Shown here one piece after another: positions 55,791 to 64,000 of a DNA stretch of 64,000 nucleotides. A model generated the notes under the pieces. That model saw only the letters and a program-made list of their open reading frames with translations. It was not told where the DNA came from and did no database searches. Every line of letters begins with the position of its first letter. Position 1 is the first letter of the stretch. The position numbers and the translations under genes are program-made. The DNA comes from Pectobacterium betavasculorum (GTDB lineage Bacteria; Pseudomonadota; Gammaproteobacteria; Enterobacterales; Enterobacteriaceae): positions 1 to 64,000 of the forward strand of contig NZ_JQHM01000009.1 in the NCBI RefSeq assembly GCF_000749845.1, written 5' to 3'.

Positions 55791-56288
55791 TTAGGCGGGA
55801 TTGCTGCTGTCCCACAATGTCAGACCATTGCGGCCGACATCGTTTAACCGTTGGGCGAGTGTTTCGCCGTCGGGGAACGTCAGTTCAGGAGCAATTTCTG
55901 CGAGCGGATAGAGCATGAATTCACGATTTTTCATATCGTAATGCGGCACCGTCAGGCGTTCAGTCTGGATGATGGCATCACCGAACAGCAGAATGTCCAG
56001 ATCCAGCGTACGCGGACCCCAACGGTGTGCCTTACGTTCGCGACCTTGTTCCAGCTCGATCGCCTGTGTGCGATCGAGAAGCGACTCGGCGGCTAATTCA
56101 GTTTCCAGCTCAACGACAGCATTAAGGTAATCCGGCTGATCCTGTGGGCCGAGCGGGCAACTACGATAAAATGAGGAGCAGCGAACGACGCGAGTCTGTG
56201 GAATTGCATCTAGCGCAGCCAGTGCAGCGCGTACCTGTTGCAAAGGCTGGGCAAGATTGCTACCCAGCGCCAGATACGCGCGCGTCAT
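55791..56288 (-). CDS. folK: 6-hydroxymethyl-7,8-dihydropterin pyrophosphokinase
   Basis: FolK transfers pyrophosphate from ATP to the pterin, before dihydropteroate synthase in folate synthesis. The 165-residue protein starts TRAYLALGSNLAQP and has the signature RKAHRWGPRTLDLDILLFGD with the two magnesium Asp residues. Its ATG overlaps the pcnB stop by one base, so it is coupled to pcnB. Confidence 0.96.
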   Translation of the reverse strand: MTRAYLALGSNLAQPLQQVRAALAALDAIPQTRVVRCSSFYRSCPLGPQDQPDYLNAVVELETELAAESLLDRTQAIELEQGRERKAHRWGPRTLDLDILLFGDAIIQTERLTVPHYDMKNREFMLYPLAEIAPELTFPDGETLAQRLNDVGRNGLTLWDSSNPA

Positions 56289-57703
56289 CAGGCTTGATCC
56301 CTGCGTGCCGTAGTTGGTTTACGCGGCCGACGAGGACGGGAGCGACGATGTGGTGTAGGGCCATCATCCAGCGATTTAAGCATATTTTGCTGACGCGGCG
56401 GTGCAGCAACCTGGAATTCTCCCCACCACTGAGCCAGACGCAGCAGCTCCTGGTGGTTTTCAATCTCGGCGCGCAGACAAAGCAGGTCATACGCGGCGCG
56501 GAATTTAGGATGTTCCATTAGTTTATAAGCACGTTTACCCTGACGACGAGACAGGCGCGTTTGCAGTTGCCAGATATCGCGGACTAAAGAGGTAATACGT
56601 TTAGGAATCGCCAGAGAACGGCACTGTTCATCCAGAACATCGTTCATTGCCAGTGAGAATGCATCAAAGTAGGCCAGACCGCTTTCCTGGGCCAGCTTTT
56701 GCGCATGTTCAATCAACGGGTACCACAGCATAGCGGAGAATAAAAACGCCGGATTCACCCGCATATCGTTTTGCAAACGCTGATCGGTATTTTTCAACAC
56801 CTGAGCAACCATGCGCTCCAGCGTGGAATCGCCGTTTGGCGTGAAATGGCGGCTCAGCAGTGGGAAAAGCGGCTGGAACAGCTGGTATTCACACAGCATT
56901 TTATAAGTGGGATAGCCATAGCCTGACTGAAGCAGCTTCAGCGATTCTTCAAACATCCGCGCCGCAGGAATATCGTGCAGCAAGGCGGCCAGACGAGGAA
57001 TCGGTTCGGCGGTTTCCGGGCTGACGGTCATGTTCAACTTGGCGGCGAAACGGACGGCACGCAGCATACGCACCGGATCTTCACGGTAGCGCGTTTCCGG
57101 ATCGCCAATCATACGGATAACGCCCTGACGCAGATCGTTCAGGCCATTGGTATAATCGCGTACGCTAAAATCAGAAATGCTGTAATAGAGGCTATTGATA
57201 GAAAAATCGCGGCGTTGGGCGTCTTCTTCAACCGAGCCAAAAATGTTGTCGCGCAGCAGCATGCCACTCTGAGCCTGCTGAGAGGAATTTTTGGTTTCTT
57301 GCTGCTCCTGATGCTGCTCGTGGTGACCACGGAACGTGGCAACTTCAATCACCTCGGGCCCGAACATAATATGTGCGAGACGGAAACGGCGTCCTACCAA
57401 ACGGCAGTTGCGAAATAACTTTCGCACCTGATCGGGCGTAGCGTTGGTGGTGATATCAAAATCCTTCGGCTTTTTGCCTAGCAGCAGATCGCGTACGCCG
57501 CCGCCAACCAGATAAGCTTCGTAGCCCGCTTTGTTCAGGCGATAAAGTACTTTCAGCGCGTTATCGCTGATGTCACTGCGTGAAATAGTATGTTGGTCAC
57601 GCGGGATTACCGTCAGATGCTGACGTGGTTCCTCTGATTCGACCATTTCGTTCTCACGATTCAGTACTTTACGACAAAAATTAGCAACTCGGGAAAAGAT
57701 AAT
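56288..57703 (-). CDS. pcnB: Poly(A) polymerase I, probable non-AUG start
   Basis: PcnB adds 3' poly(A) tails that mark RNA for decay and controls ColE1 plasmid copy number. Class II nucleotidyltransferase motifs are [20 protein letters not shown] with the metal Asp pair and [11 protein letters not shown]; the RNA-binding [19 protein letters not shown] follows, and the tail is Arg/Pro-rich. The conserved N-terminus [12 protein letters not shown] is preceded by ATT (57703) and ATC (57700), with GAGG three and six bases upstream respectively, and no ATG, GTG or TTG fits. E. coli pcnB is known to start at AUU. The ATT start gives 471 residues against 465 in E. coli. Confidence 0.93.
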   Translation of the reverse strand: MIFSRVANFCRKVLNRENEMVESEEPRQHLTVIPRDQHTISRSDISDNALKVLYRLNKAGYEAYLVGGGVRDLLLGKKPKDFDITTNATPDQVRKLFRNCRLVGRRFRLAHIMFGPEVIEVATFRGHHEQHQEQQETKNSSQQAQSGMLLRDNIFGSVEEDAQRRDFSINSLYYSISDFSVRDYTNGLNDLRQGVIRMIGDPETRYREDPVRMLRAVRFAAKLNMTVSPETAEPIPRLAALLHDIPAARMFEESLKLLQSGYGYPTYKMLCEYQLFQPLFPLLSRHFTPNGDSTLERMVAQVLKNTDQRLQNDMRVNPAFLFSAMLWYPLIEHAQKLAQESGLAYFDAFSLAMNDVLDEQCRSLAIPKRITSLVRDIWQLQTRLSRRQGKRAYKLMEHPKFRAAYDLLCLRAEIENHQELLRLAQWWGEFQVAAPPRQQNMLKSLDDGPTPHRRSRPRRPRKPTTARRDQA

Positions 57704-57839
57704 ACACCTCGATAGTGATGGATAAATCAACGGCACAGCAAAAAACTTCCGGAAGACATTTTTGACATCACTCCGGCGACGGCCTGCAAAAATGACGGTC
57801 AAGGATGGCACGTCACGAAAAATAGCGGCTAATCATAGC

Positions 57840-58790
57840 TCACCAATGCTCCTTTGAGAATGCCGATGTGATCGCGGATGCGTTTATTGCCGCCTGTAAG
57901 GGGACGACATCAAGCGACCAATGCGCGACAGACCATGCCAGAAGTGAAGAAAGCGTCATTTCTTGCCCATTCTCCGGCAGTGGTTGATTTAAAAATTGCA
58001 ACGCAGCAAGCAGCACAGGACGCGGATCGCTGTCCGGTAGTGCGGGGGCGTGATTCTGTTTGGAAAGCTTATTCCCCTCTGTATTCAGAACCAGCGGCAG
58101 ATGAACATAGGTGGGGATCGCATAACCCAACTGTTGATAGAGCGAAATTTGCCGAACTGTCGGTTCGATAAGATCGGCACCGCGCACGATCTCCGTAATA
58201 CCCTGATCGTTATCGTCGATGACTACGGCGAGATTATAAGCAAACAGCCCATCACGGCGGTGGATAATAAAATCTTCCTGAGCGAGAGCTTGGTCTGCAT
58301 ACAGCTCGCCACGCAATTTATCGTGAAAGTGAAATACTGGCGTCGTCTGCCGCAGGCGTAGCGCGGCATTGTCGGCGGGCAGGTTGCGTGTCCGACAATA
58401 GCCGTCATAGTGCCCGCCTAGCTGCTGAATACGGCTACGCGTGCAGGTGCAGTAATAGCTCATCCCCTGCTGTTGCAACTGCTGAAGAATCTCACGGTAA
58501 CGCGCATGCCGCTGTGACTGGTAAATCACATCGCCGTCCCAGTACAGGCCGTAGTGTTCTAACTGTGTGAGTATGCGGGAAGCGGCTCCGGGAATTTCCC
58601 GTGGCGGATCGATGTCTTCAATGCGTACCAGCCAGCGCCCTTGCTGAGAGCGAGCCTGAAGGTAACTACCCAGTGCAGCGATCAGTGAGCCAAAATGCAG
58701 GTCACCAGAGGGAGAGGGAGCAAAACGCCCGACATAACGATGAGTTTCGGTAAAATGATTAATTTCAGTAAAGCGATCGGTTACGGACAT
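57840..58790 (-). CDS. gluQ: Glutamyl-queuosine tRNA(Asp) synthetase
   Basis: GluQ activates glutamate and attaches it to the queuosine at position 34 of tRNA-Asp. It is a truncated glutamyl-tRNA synthetase: [12 protein letters not shown] is the HIGH motif, NKLSKQNHA the KMSKS equivalent, and CTC plus YC (YYCTCTR and HYDGYC) bind zinc. There is no anticodon domain. The 316-residue length is slightly longer than E. coli; the start may lie a few codons downstream, as no ribosome site precedes 58790. Confidence 0.94.
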   Translation of the reverse strand: MSVTDRFTEINHFTETHRYVGRFAPSPSGDLHFGSLIAALGSYLQARSQQGRWLVRIEDIDPPREIPGAASRILTQLEHYGLYWDGDVIYQSQRHARYREILQQLQQQGMSYYCTCTRSRIQQLGGHYDGYCRTRNLPADNAALRLRQTTPVFHFHDKLRGELYADQALAQEDFIIHRRDGLFAYNLAVVIDDNDQGITEIVRGADLIEPTVRQISLYQQLGYAIPTYVHLPLVLNTEGNKLSKQNHAPALPDSDPRPVLLAALQFLNQPLPENGQEMTLSSLLAWSVAHWSLDVVPLQAAINASAITSAFSKEHW

Positions 58791-58878
58791 AAGAAATTGG
58801 TGCTATCTCGTCAGTGTTTTATCCAGACAGAAGATAGAGCGATGAACATTATTCATCAGCGGTAGGTTATCGAAATTG

Positions 58879-58898
58879 GCCCCTGCGAGGGCAGGAGC
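58879..58898 (-). terminator. Hairpin after dksA
   Basis: On the minus strand GCTCCTGC / GCAGGGGC with a four-base loop follows the dksA stop. The T-tract is weak, so partial read-through into gluQ is likely. Confidence 0.6.
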
Positions 58899-58916
58899 CG
58901 ATTCTGAGCAGGAAGA

Positions 58917-59372
58917 TTATCCTGCCATTTGCTTTTCGCGTATCTCTGCCAATGTTTTGCAGTCGATACACAGATCGGCGGTCGGGCGTGCTTCCAGACG
59001 GCGGATGCCGATCTCGACGCCACAGGATTCGCAGAATCCGAAATCCTCATCTTCGATTTTCACCAGTGTTTTGGCGATTTTCTTGATCAGTTTGCGCTCA
59101 CGGTCACGGTTACGCAGTTCGAGACTGAACTCTTCTTCCTGCGCTGCGCGATCCACGGGATCGGGAAAATTAGCAGCTTCATCGCGCATGTGCGATACAG
59201 TCCGATCCACTTCATCCATGAGTTGGTTGCGCCATGCTTCAAGAATACGCTTAAAGTGGGCCAGCTGAGCGTCGTTCATATACTCTTCGCCCGGCTTCTC
59301 CTGGTACGGCTCTACTCCGGCAATTGCGAGAATGCTCAGAGAAGATGTCTTACGGTTTTGACCTTCTTGCAT
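58917..59372 (-). CDS. dksA: RNA polymerase-binding transcription factor DksA
   Basis: DksA enters the RNA polymerase secondary channel and works with ppGpp in the stringent response, including control of stable-RNA promoters such as that of tRNA-Asp. The ATG at 59372, with GTAGGAG upstream, gives 151 residues. D71 and D74 at the coiled-coil tip (FPDPVD) and the zinc cysteines C114, C117, C135 and C138 are all present. A longer frame upstream is not conserved. Confidence 0.97.
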   Translation of the reverse strand: MQEGQNRKTSSLSILAIAGVEPYQEKPGEEYMNDAQLAHFKRILEAWRNQLMDEVDRTVSHMRDEAANFPDPVDRAAQEEEFSLELRNRDRERKLIKKIAKTLVKIEDEDFGFCESCGVEIGIRRLEARPTADLCIDCKTLAEIREKQMAG

Positions 59373-59639
59373 GTTGCTTCTCCTACATAACACGACACGC
59401 ATAATACCCTTTTATGCAGTGAAGTCGCGGCGTTGTTGGCCATAACTCCAGCTCTCTGGGTATATCGGCCCCAAAGGGGGGAAAAAACAGGCCGCTATAA
59501 ATAGCAGATGAAGATGGGGTTGGCAATGCTTCCTGACACCGGCCTGATAAAGTGTCACGAACAACCTGCATACATTAAATAATAAACAATGTGTTACGCC
59601 TTGGGGGGTACGCCCGGCGTGTTATGTAATGCTTGTGCT

Positions 59640-60344
59640 TTATCCCAACAACGGTAGCTTATGCGTCAATTTAATACCGTCAGGGCATAATGTGGAGCCG
59701 TAACATAAAATTTCAACCCCTGCCTGCTGCGCTTCTGTAAATAATTCCGCATAGCGTGAGTCAATATGCCGAGCGGGAGAAACCAGCTGGATCCCTGAAT
59801 GGAGAACGGCGAAAAAAAGAACGGCGCGTTTTCCATTGGAAACCATCTGTTGCAGTTCACGCAGATGCTTTTGCCCTCTGAGTGTAACCGCATCGGGAAA
59901 GTAACCACATTCATGTTGCAATAATGTGACGGATTTCACCTCAATATAGCAGTCAATCTTGTTTGGTGCCTGTAAAAGCAAGTCGATTCGGCTGTTTTCC
60001 GTACCGTACTTTACTTCCGTTTTTATGACCGGATAGCGTGCTAGCTCTTCTATGCGATTTTCCAATAAGGCTTCGTACAATAATGTGTTGGCACGCAGAG
60101 TATTGACACAAATCCAGTGATTTTGTTGTGTTTCAGTCAGTTCCCAACTGTGCGGATACTTACGTTTAGGATTATCGGACGTTGAATACCAGACGGTGTC
60201 GCCGGGTGTGGCACAGCCCGTCATCGCACCGGTATTGGCACAGTGCAGCGTAAGCGTCTCACCTTCCGGGGTCACGACATCGGCCAAAAAGCGTTTGTAG
60301 CGCTTAATCAGCCGAGCGGGTTGTAAGCGTGGGGTATAGTTCAT
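59640..60344 (-). CDS. sfsA: SfsA family protein (sugar fermentation stimulation A)
   Basis: The 234-residue protein has the SfsA N-terminal OB-like part ([24 protein letters not shown]) and the C-terminal nuclease-like part with EVKSVTLL and [16 protein letters not shown]. It is described as a nucleic-acid-binding protein that affects maltose genes; a sugar-fermentation role is only historical. Length equals that of E. coli SfsA. The 267-bp gap to dksA contains no recognised feature. Confidence 0.95.
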   Translation of the reverse strand: MNYTPRLQPARLIKRYKRFLADVVTPEGETLTLHCANTGAMTGCATPGDTVWYSTSDNPKRKYPHSWELTETQQNHWICVNTLRANTLLYEALLENRIEELARYPVIKTEVKYGTENSRIDLLLQAPNKIDCYIEVKSVTLLQHECGYFPDAVTLRGQKHLRELQQMVSNGKRAVLFFAVLHSGIQLVSPARHIDSRYAELFTEAQQAGVEILCYGSTLCPDGIKLTHKLPLLG

Positions 60345-60365
60345 GCGTATCCTGTTTTATTCGTT

Positions 60366-60633
60366 TATACCCGTCATACTTCAAGCTGCTTGTGCGTTGG
60401 CAATACTCGGCTCAGTTCTGAGCCTCGCCCTGAAGGGCCGCCGCAAGCGGCGTTCAAATCGGCTAAGCCGATTTGTCCTTACTTACCCCAGTCACTTACT
60501 TGTGTAAGCTCCTGGGGATTCGCTCGGTTGCCGCGTTACAAGGCCATAAATGAGCCTTGCCCTAAAGGGTCAACGCAGAGCGTTGCTCAAAACGCTAACG
60601 TTTTGTCATGCAACTCGAATTATTTAGGGTATA
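60366..60633. repeat. Enlarged ERIC element with two internal insertions
   Basis: The ends TATACCCGTCATACTTCAAG and ...AATTATTTAGGGTATA and the centre CCCCAGTCACTTACTTGTGT plus AAGCTCCTGGGGATTC identify an ERIC. It is 268 bp instead of 127 bp. Extra palindromic segments lie on both sides of the centre: about 60398-60480, with AAATCGGC/GCCGATTT, and about 60540-60608. It separates sfsA and thpR. Confidence 0.8.
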
Positions 60634-60634
60634 T

Positions 60635-61177
60635 CTAACTATTCTCTTGTTTGATAAATGACCAACTTTCCAGCTTTTGATAGCGAGTTTTACCGTTGTC
60701 GAAAAGAGACTGATAAAGGGAAAAGTGTGTCATGTCGGCCTGCCAACTGAAGGTAGCGGGGGGAATCGCCACGGGACGAGTCGCGCCGCGCAATAGCGTA
60801 ATATGTGGGTGAAAAGGTAATGCTGTTTGATAGCAGCCGTTGCGTGCCGCCTGAGAGCGCAACAGTTCCGCGAGCTGTAGCAATCCCCGCGGTGCACGGC
60901 GACAGCCCAGCCAGACAACGCCGGGACGTGGCCAGTGCCCAGCGTCATTCAGCGTAAGGGAAAAGGCGGGCTGACGGATACGGCTTGCTAAGGTCTGTAA
61001 AACCTGTGCCTTTGGCTCACTCACCTCGCCTAAAAACGCCAGCGTCAGATGCAGGTTGGTCGCAGCAACGGGACGGCCGGCTTCCAGAGGGAAGTGTTCG
61101 GCACGCCAGCGGATAATCTCTTGCTGTGTGGTTTCCGGTAGCGATAAGGCAAAAAACAGGCGGCGGGTGGCTGACAT
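60635..61177 (-). CDS. thpR: RNA 2',3'-cyclic phosphodiesterase (2'-5' RNA ligase family)
   Basis: ThpR (LigT) opens 2',3'-cyclic phosphates and can reversibly form 2'-5' RNA links. Two catalytic HxT motifs are present: HLTLAFLG near 45 and HPHITLLRG near 130. The ATG at 61177, with GAGAGAT upstream, gives 180 residues and the family start RRLFFAL; the longer frame adds 14 unsupported residues. Divergent from hrpB. Confidence 0.95.
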   Translation of the reverse strand: MSATRRLFFALSLPETTQQEIIRWRAEHFPLEAGRPVAATNLHLTLAFLGEVSEPKAQVLQTLASRIRQPAFSLTLNDAGHWPRPGVVWLGCRRAPRGLLQLAELLRSQAARNGCYQTALPFHPHITLLRGATRPVAIPPATFSWQADMTHFSLYQSLFDNGKTRYQKLESWSFIKQENS

Positions 61178-61270
61178 GGCGATCTCTCTTGTTCTGATTC
61201 CATCCGATGCTACATTCATCCAGATGCTACAATGCTCGCCGCTGAAAGTTAACCTTATACGGAGATGTCT

Positions 61271-63733
61271 GTGATTTTACCGCCCGTCAGCGCCGTGCTG
61301 GATGATGTGATAACGGCGCTACATACCGCGCCTCAGGTGCTGCTCAATGCGCCAACAGGGGCGGGGAAATCAACCTGGCTGCCGTTGCAATTACTGCAAC
61401 AAGGCAACGTGAACGGGCGCATTATCATGCTGGAGCCGCGCCGCTTGGCGGCGAAGAGTGTTGCCTGGCGGTTGGCACAACAGCTCGGTGAGGAACCGGG
61501 GCAAACGATAGGCTATCGCATGCGTGCGGAAAGCCGAGTGAGCCACGCAACGAAGCTTGAAGTCGTCACCGAAGGGATGTTGACCCGTTTACTGCAACAG
61601 GATGCGGAACTGCAAGGTGTCGCGCTGATCATCGTTGATGAATTTCACGAACGTAGCGTGCAGGCGGATTTGGCATTGGCGCTGCTGCTGGATGTGCAGC
61701 AAGGGCTGCGTGAAGACTTAAAACTGCTGATTATGTCCGCGACGCTCGATAATGCGCGGCTGTCAGCGCTGTTGCCGGAAGCCATCTGCGTGGTTTCCGA
61801 AGGTCGCAGCTATCCAGTTGAGCGGTGTTATGCGCCGCTAAATAGTCAGGATCGCTTTGAAGACGGTGTTGCGCGGCAGGTGCGGCGTTTACTCAGTGAA
61901 GAGACTGGCTCGCTGCTGCTGTTTTTGCCCGGTGTCGCGGAGATTCGCCGCGTGCAGGCGCTGCTGGAAAATAACGTGTCGAGCGAAACCGATCTTTGCC
62001 CTTTATATGGCGCCTTGACGCTGGCGGAACAGCAAAAGGCCATTCTGCCCGCGGATCCGGGTCGTCGCAAGGTGGTGTTAGCCACCAACATCGCTGAAAC
62101 CAGTCTGACAATTGAAGGGATCCGACTGGTGGTGGACAGCGGCCTTGAACGCGTAGCGAGCTTCGATGTGAAAAGCGGCGTGACTCGACTGGTGACGCAG
62201 CGAATCAGTCAAGCCTCGATGGTGCAGCGCGCGGGGCGTGCGGGGCGTTTAAGCCCCGGTATTTGTTGGCACCTATGCTCGCGTGAACAGGCAGAACGTG
62301 CGGCGGTACAAAGCGAAGCTGAGATACTGAATAGCGATTTAAGCAGCGTCTGGCTGGATTTATTACAGTGGGGCTGTACTGATGTGGCGCAGTTAATCTG
62401 GCTGGATACGCCACCGCCACCTGCGCTTTATGCCGCACGTCAATTACTACGCCAGCTTGGTATTACCGATGACCAAGGTCGGTTGACCGCCGAGGGGCGC
62501 AAGATTGCGGCACTAGGCAGCGATGCCCGACTGGCGACGATGCTGTATGCCGCGTCACAGCAGAGTGCAGAGGCGTTGGCGACAGCCGGATGTCTGGCGG
62601 CGATCCTCGAAGAGCCGCCGCGTAGCGGATCGATTAATCTGGCTGACTGGCTGCATCGTCCATTGCCACACTGGCTACGGCGGGCAAAACAGCTGACGCG
62701 CCGTTTATCGACGACCTTGGGGCATATTGACAGCGGGGAAGCCGACTGGCTGTTGGCGCAGGCTTTCCCCGACCGCATCGCCCGGCGGCGCAGTCAGGAT
62801 GGACGCTACCAGCTTGCTAACGGCAGCGGCGCGATGATGTCGGCTGATGACGCGCTGTCGGGTACGGAGTGGTTGCTGGCTCCGGCGCTCTTACAGAACG
62901 ATCGATTAGTGCAAAACAAGCAAAGCGCAGAGGCACGGATCCTGCTGGCGTTGCCGCTGGATATTGAACGGCTGGAGCGGCGGCTACCTGGATTAATAAA
63001 TGAGCGTAACGTGGTGCACTGGGACGAAGAAAAGGGTACTCTGCGCGCCAGCCAGCGCGACCAGATTGGTTGCCTGACTCTGCGAACGCGCCCGCTGAAC
63101 AAACCTTCTGACGAAGCATTACAGCAGGCGATGCTATTCTGGATTCGGGAGCAGGGACTCAAAGCATTAAATTGGGACGCTGCGGCGTTGCAGCTACGTG
63201 CCCGGCTACAGTGCGCTCACCAGTGGTTGCCTGAGGTTGACTGGCCGCGAGTGGATGACGACACGCTGTTGGCAACGTTGGAAATCTGGTTACAGCCGTC
63301 ACTGTCCGGCGTGCGGGATTTACGTGCACTGCACCAGATTAATTTGAGCGATGCGTTGTTGCGGCTGTTGGATTGGTCGCTGCGCCAGCGGCTGGATAGC
63401 GCATTGCCCACGCACTACAGTGCGCCCGGCGGTAGTCGTTTGCCCATCGCCTATTATGACGATAAGCCACCGGTGCTGTCGGTACGGATGCAGGAAATGT
63501 TCGGCGAGCAGCAGAGCCCGTTGCTGGCAGAAGGTCGCGTGGCGCTGGTATTGGAACTTTTATCGCCAGCACTGCGTCCACTACAGATTACGCGGGATTT
63601 AGCGGCATTTTGGCAAGGCACGTACCGTGAGGTGCAAAAAGAGATGAAGGGGCGTTACCCCAAGCATGTCTGGCCGGACGATCCGGCAAATACGGCTCCA
63701 ACGAGACGTACCAAGAAATATCAGAATCACTAA
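61271..63733 (+). CDS. hrpB: ATP-dependent RNA helicase HrpB
   Basis: A DEAH-family helicase: Walker A APTGAGKST, motif II VDEFHERS (DEFH), motif III SATLDN, IAETSLTIEG and QRAGRAGR. The C-terminal HrpB domain ends RYPKHVWPDDPANTAPT as in E. coli. Its cellular role is not firmly known. The GTG at 61271 has GGAG six bases upstream; the in-frame ATG at 61265 directly follows GGAG and is too close, so I prefer the GTG (820 residues). Divergent from thpR. Confidence 0.95.
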   Translation: MILPPVSAVLDDVITALHTAPQVLLNAPTGAGKSTWLPLQLLQQGNVNGRIIMLEPRRLAAKSVAWRLAQQLGEEPGQTIGYRMRAESRVSHATKLEVVTEGMLTRLLQQDAELQGVALIIVDEFHERSVQADLALALLLDVQQGLREDLKLLIMSATLDNARLSALLPEAICVVSEGRSYPVERCYAPLNSQDRFEDGVARQVRRLLSEETGSLLLFLPGVAEIRRVQALLENNVSSETDLCPLYGALTLAEQQKAILPADPGRRKVVLATNIAETSLTIEGIRLVVDSGLERVASFDVKSGVTRLVTQRISQASMVQRAGRAGRLSPGICWHLCSREQAERAAVQSEAEILNSDLSSVWLDLLQWGCTDVAQLIWLDTPPPPALYAARQLLRQLGITDDQGRLTAEGRKIAALGSDARLATMLYAASQQSAEALATAGCLAAILEEPPRSGSINLADWLHRPLPHWLRRAKQLTRRLSTTLGHIDSGEADWLLAQAFPDRIARRRSQDGRYQLANGSGAMMSADDALSGTEWLLAPALLQNDRLVQNKQSAEARILLALPLDIERLERRLPGLINERNVVHWDEEKGTLRASQRDQIGCLTLRTRPLNKPSDEALQQAMLFWIREQGLKALNWDAAALQLRARLQCAHQWLPEVDWPRVDDDTLLATLEIWLQPSLSGVRDLRALHQINLSDALLRLLDWSLRQRLDSALPTHYSAPGGSRLPIAYYDDKPPVLSVRMQEMFGEQQSPLLAEGRVALVLELLSPALRPLQITRDLAAFWQGTYREVQKEMKGRYPKHVWPDDPANTAPTRRTKKYQNH

Positions 63734-63835
63734 TTTCAGACGTTTCCGCTTTCCCAAAAAAGGGGCTGGAAACAGAGTAGGCGGCTTGAGCGCAGAGCAG
63801 ATAGCCGTGAACAACCTGATGGAGAAGTTATTGTA

Positions 63836-64000
63836 ATGTCTCGGGATGACCGCGAACCTATCGGACGTAAAGGGAAAGCGCCAAAACGTAAGCCTGAACG
63901 CAAACAGGCCATACGACGTCGTAGGGATGACGACTATGATGATGAAGATTATGACGATTATCAGGACGACTATGACGATGATGACGACGACGGCGATGAC
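63836..64000 (+). CDS. mrcB: Penicillin-binding protein 1b, N-terminal part (cut by window end)
   Basis: Only the first 55 codons are inside the window. DREPIGRKGKAPKRKPE followed by a strongly acidic Asp/Tyr-rich tract matches the cytoplasmic tail of enterobacterial PBP1b, a bifunctional peptidoglycan glycosyltransferase/transpeptidase. The ATG at 63836 follows GGAGAAG. Position directly after hrpB agrees with E. coli. The membrane segment and catalytic domains lie beyond the window. Confidence 0.9.
   Translation, partial: MSRDDREPIGRKGKAPKRKPERKQAIRRRRDDDYDDEDYDDYQDDYDDDDDDGDD

Noticed and set aside
57704..57811. ATG-started N-terminal extension of pcnB
   Set aside because: The extra 36 residues are not similar to PcnB, and a GAGG site sits directly before the conserved block.

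Overview
The window is enterobacterial chromosome, most likely from a soft-rot bacterium of the Pectobacterium/Dickeya group. The assignment rests on synteny and protein similarity that I recognise: tRNA-Asp, yafD, mltD, gloB, yafS, rnhA, dnaQ, tRNA-Asp on the left, and nrdHIEF, speDE, yacC, hpt, can, yadGH, panBCD, folK, pcnB, gluQ, dksA, sfsA, thpR, hrpB, mrcB on the right. ERIC elements support an enterobacterium. The species is an inference.

Left core (1-5690): a tRNA-Asp gene, six housekeeping genes and a second identical tRNA-Asp gene with its own promoter.

Genomic island (5691-40026, about 34 kb): it sits in the 3' end of the second tRNA-Asp gene. A 19-bp direct repeat of the tRNA 3' end (5676-5694 and 40008-40026) marks its ends. 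The left arm has a truncated P4-type integrase fused by deletion to a truncated helicase, a 5'-truncated SAM-methyltransferase-like gene, a small unknown gene and two decayed transposases. The right arm is an IS graveyard: IS3, IS110, an IS3 element whose transposase gene is split by a 2.27-kb group II intron, an IS2 end, and a decapitated CI-type repressor. The element looks immobile now.

The island cargo (about 9.9-33.5 kb) is a one-direction hybrid PKS/NRPS gene cluster. It encodes a giant KS-AT-ACP-aminotransferase-luciferase-like monooxygenase-C-A-PCP-(degenerate C) protein; a nonheme-iron enzyme of the SyrB2 halogenase type with Val in place of the usual Asp/Ala; two type II thioesterases; a ligase-KR-ACP-ACP protein; a MATE exporter; an AT-less KS-KR-ACP protein; a GNAT acetyltransferase and, after a strong terminator, a LysE-type exporter. 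A plausible working model is: ligase loading and reduction, one or two ketide extensions, beta-amination, flavin-dependent oxidation, addition of an amino acid, possible halogenation, release without a cis thioesterase, and export. I do not recognise the product.

Right core (40027-64000): class Ib ribonucleotide reductase operon with paired NrdR-like boxes, polyamine genes, an iron-type ABC transporter lacking a binding protein here, purine salvage, carbonic anhydrase, an ABC-2 exporter, pantothenate genes, and the folK-pcnB-gluQ-dksA-sfsA-thpR-hrpB-mrcB run. Notable small points are a pcnB gene that seems to start at AUU/AUC, a 105-bp nested palindrome, and an enlarged ERIC element.
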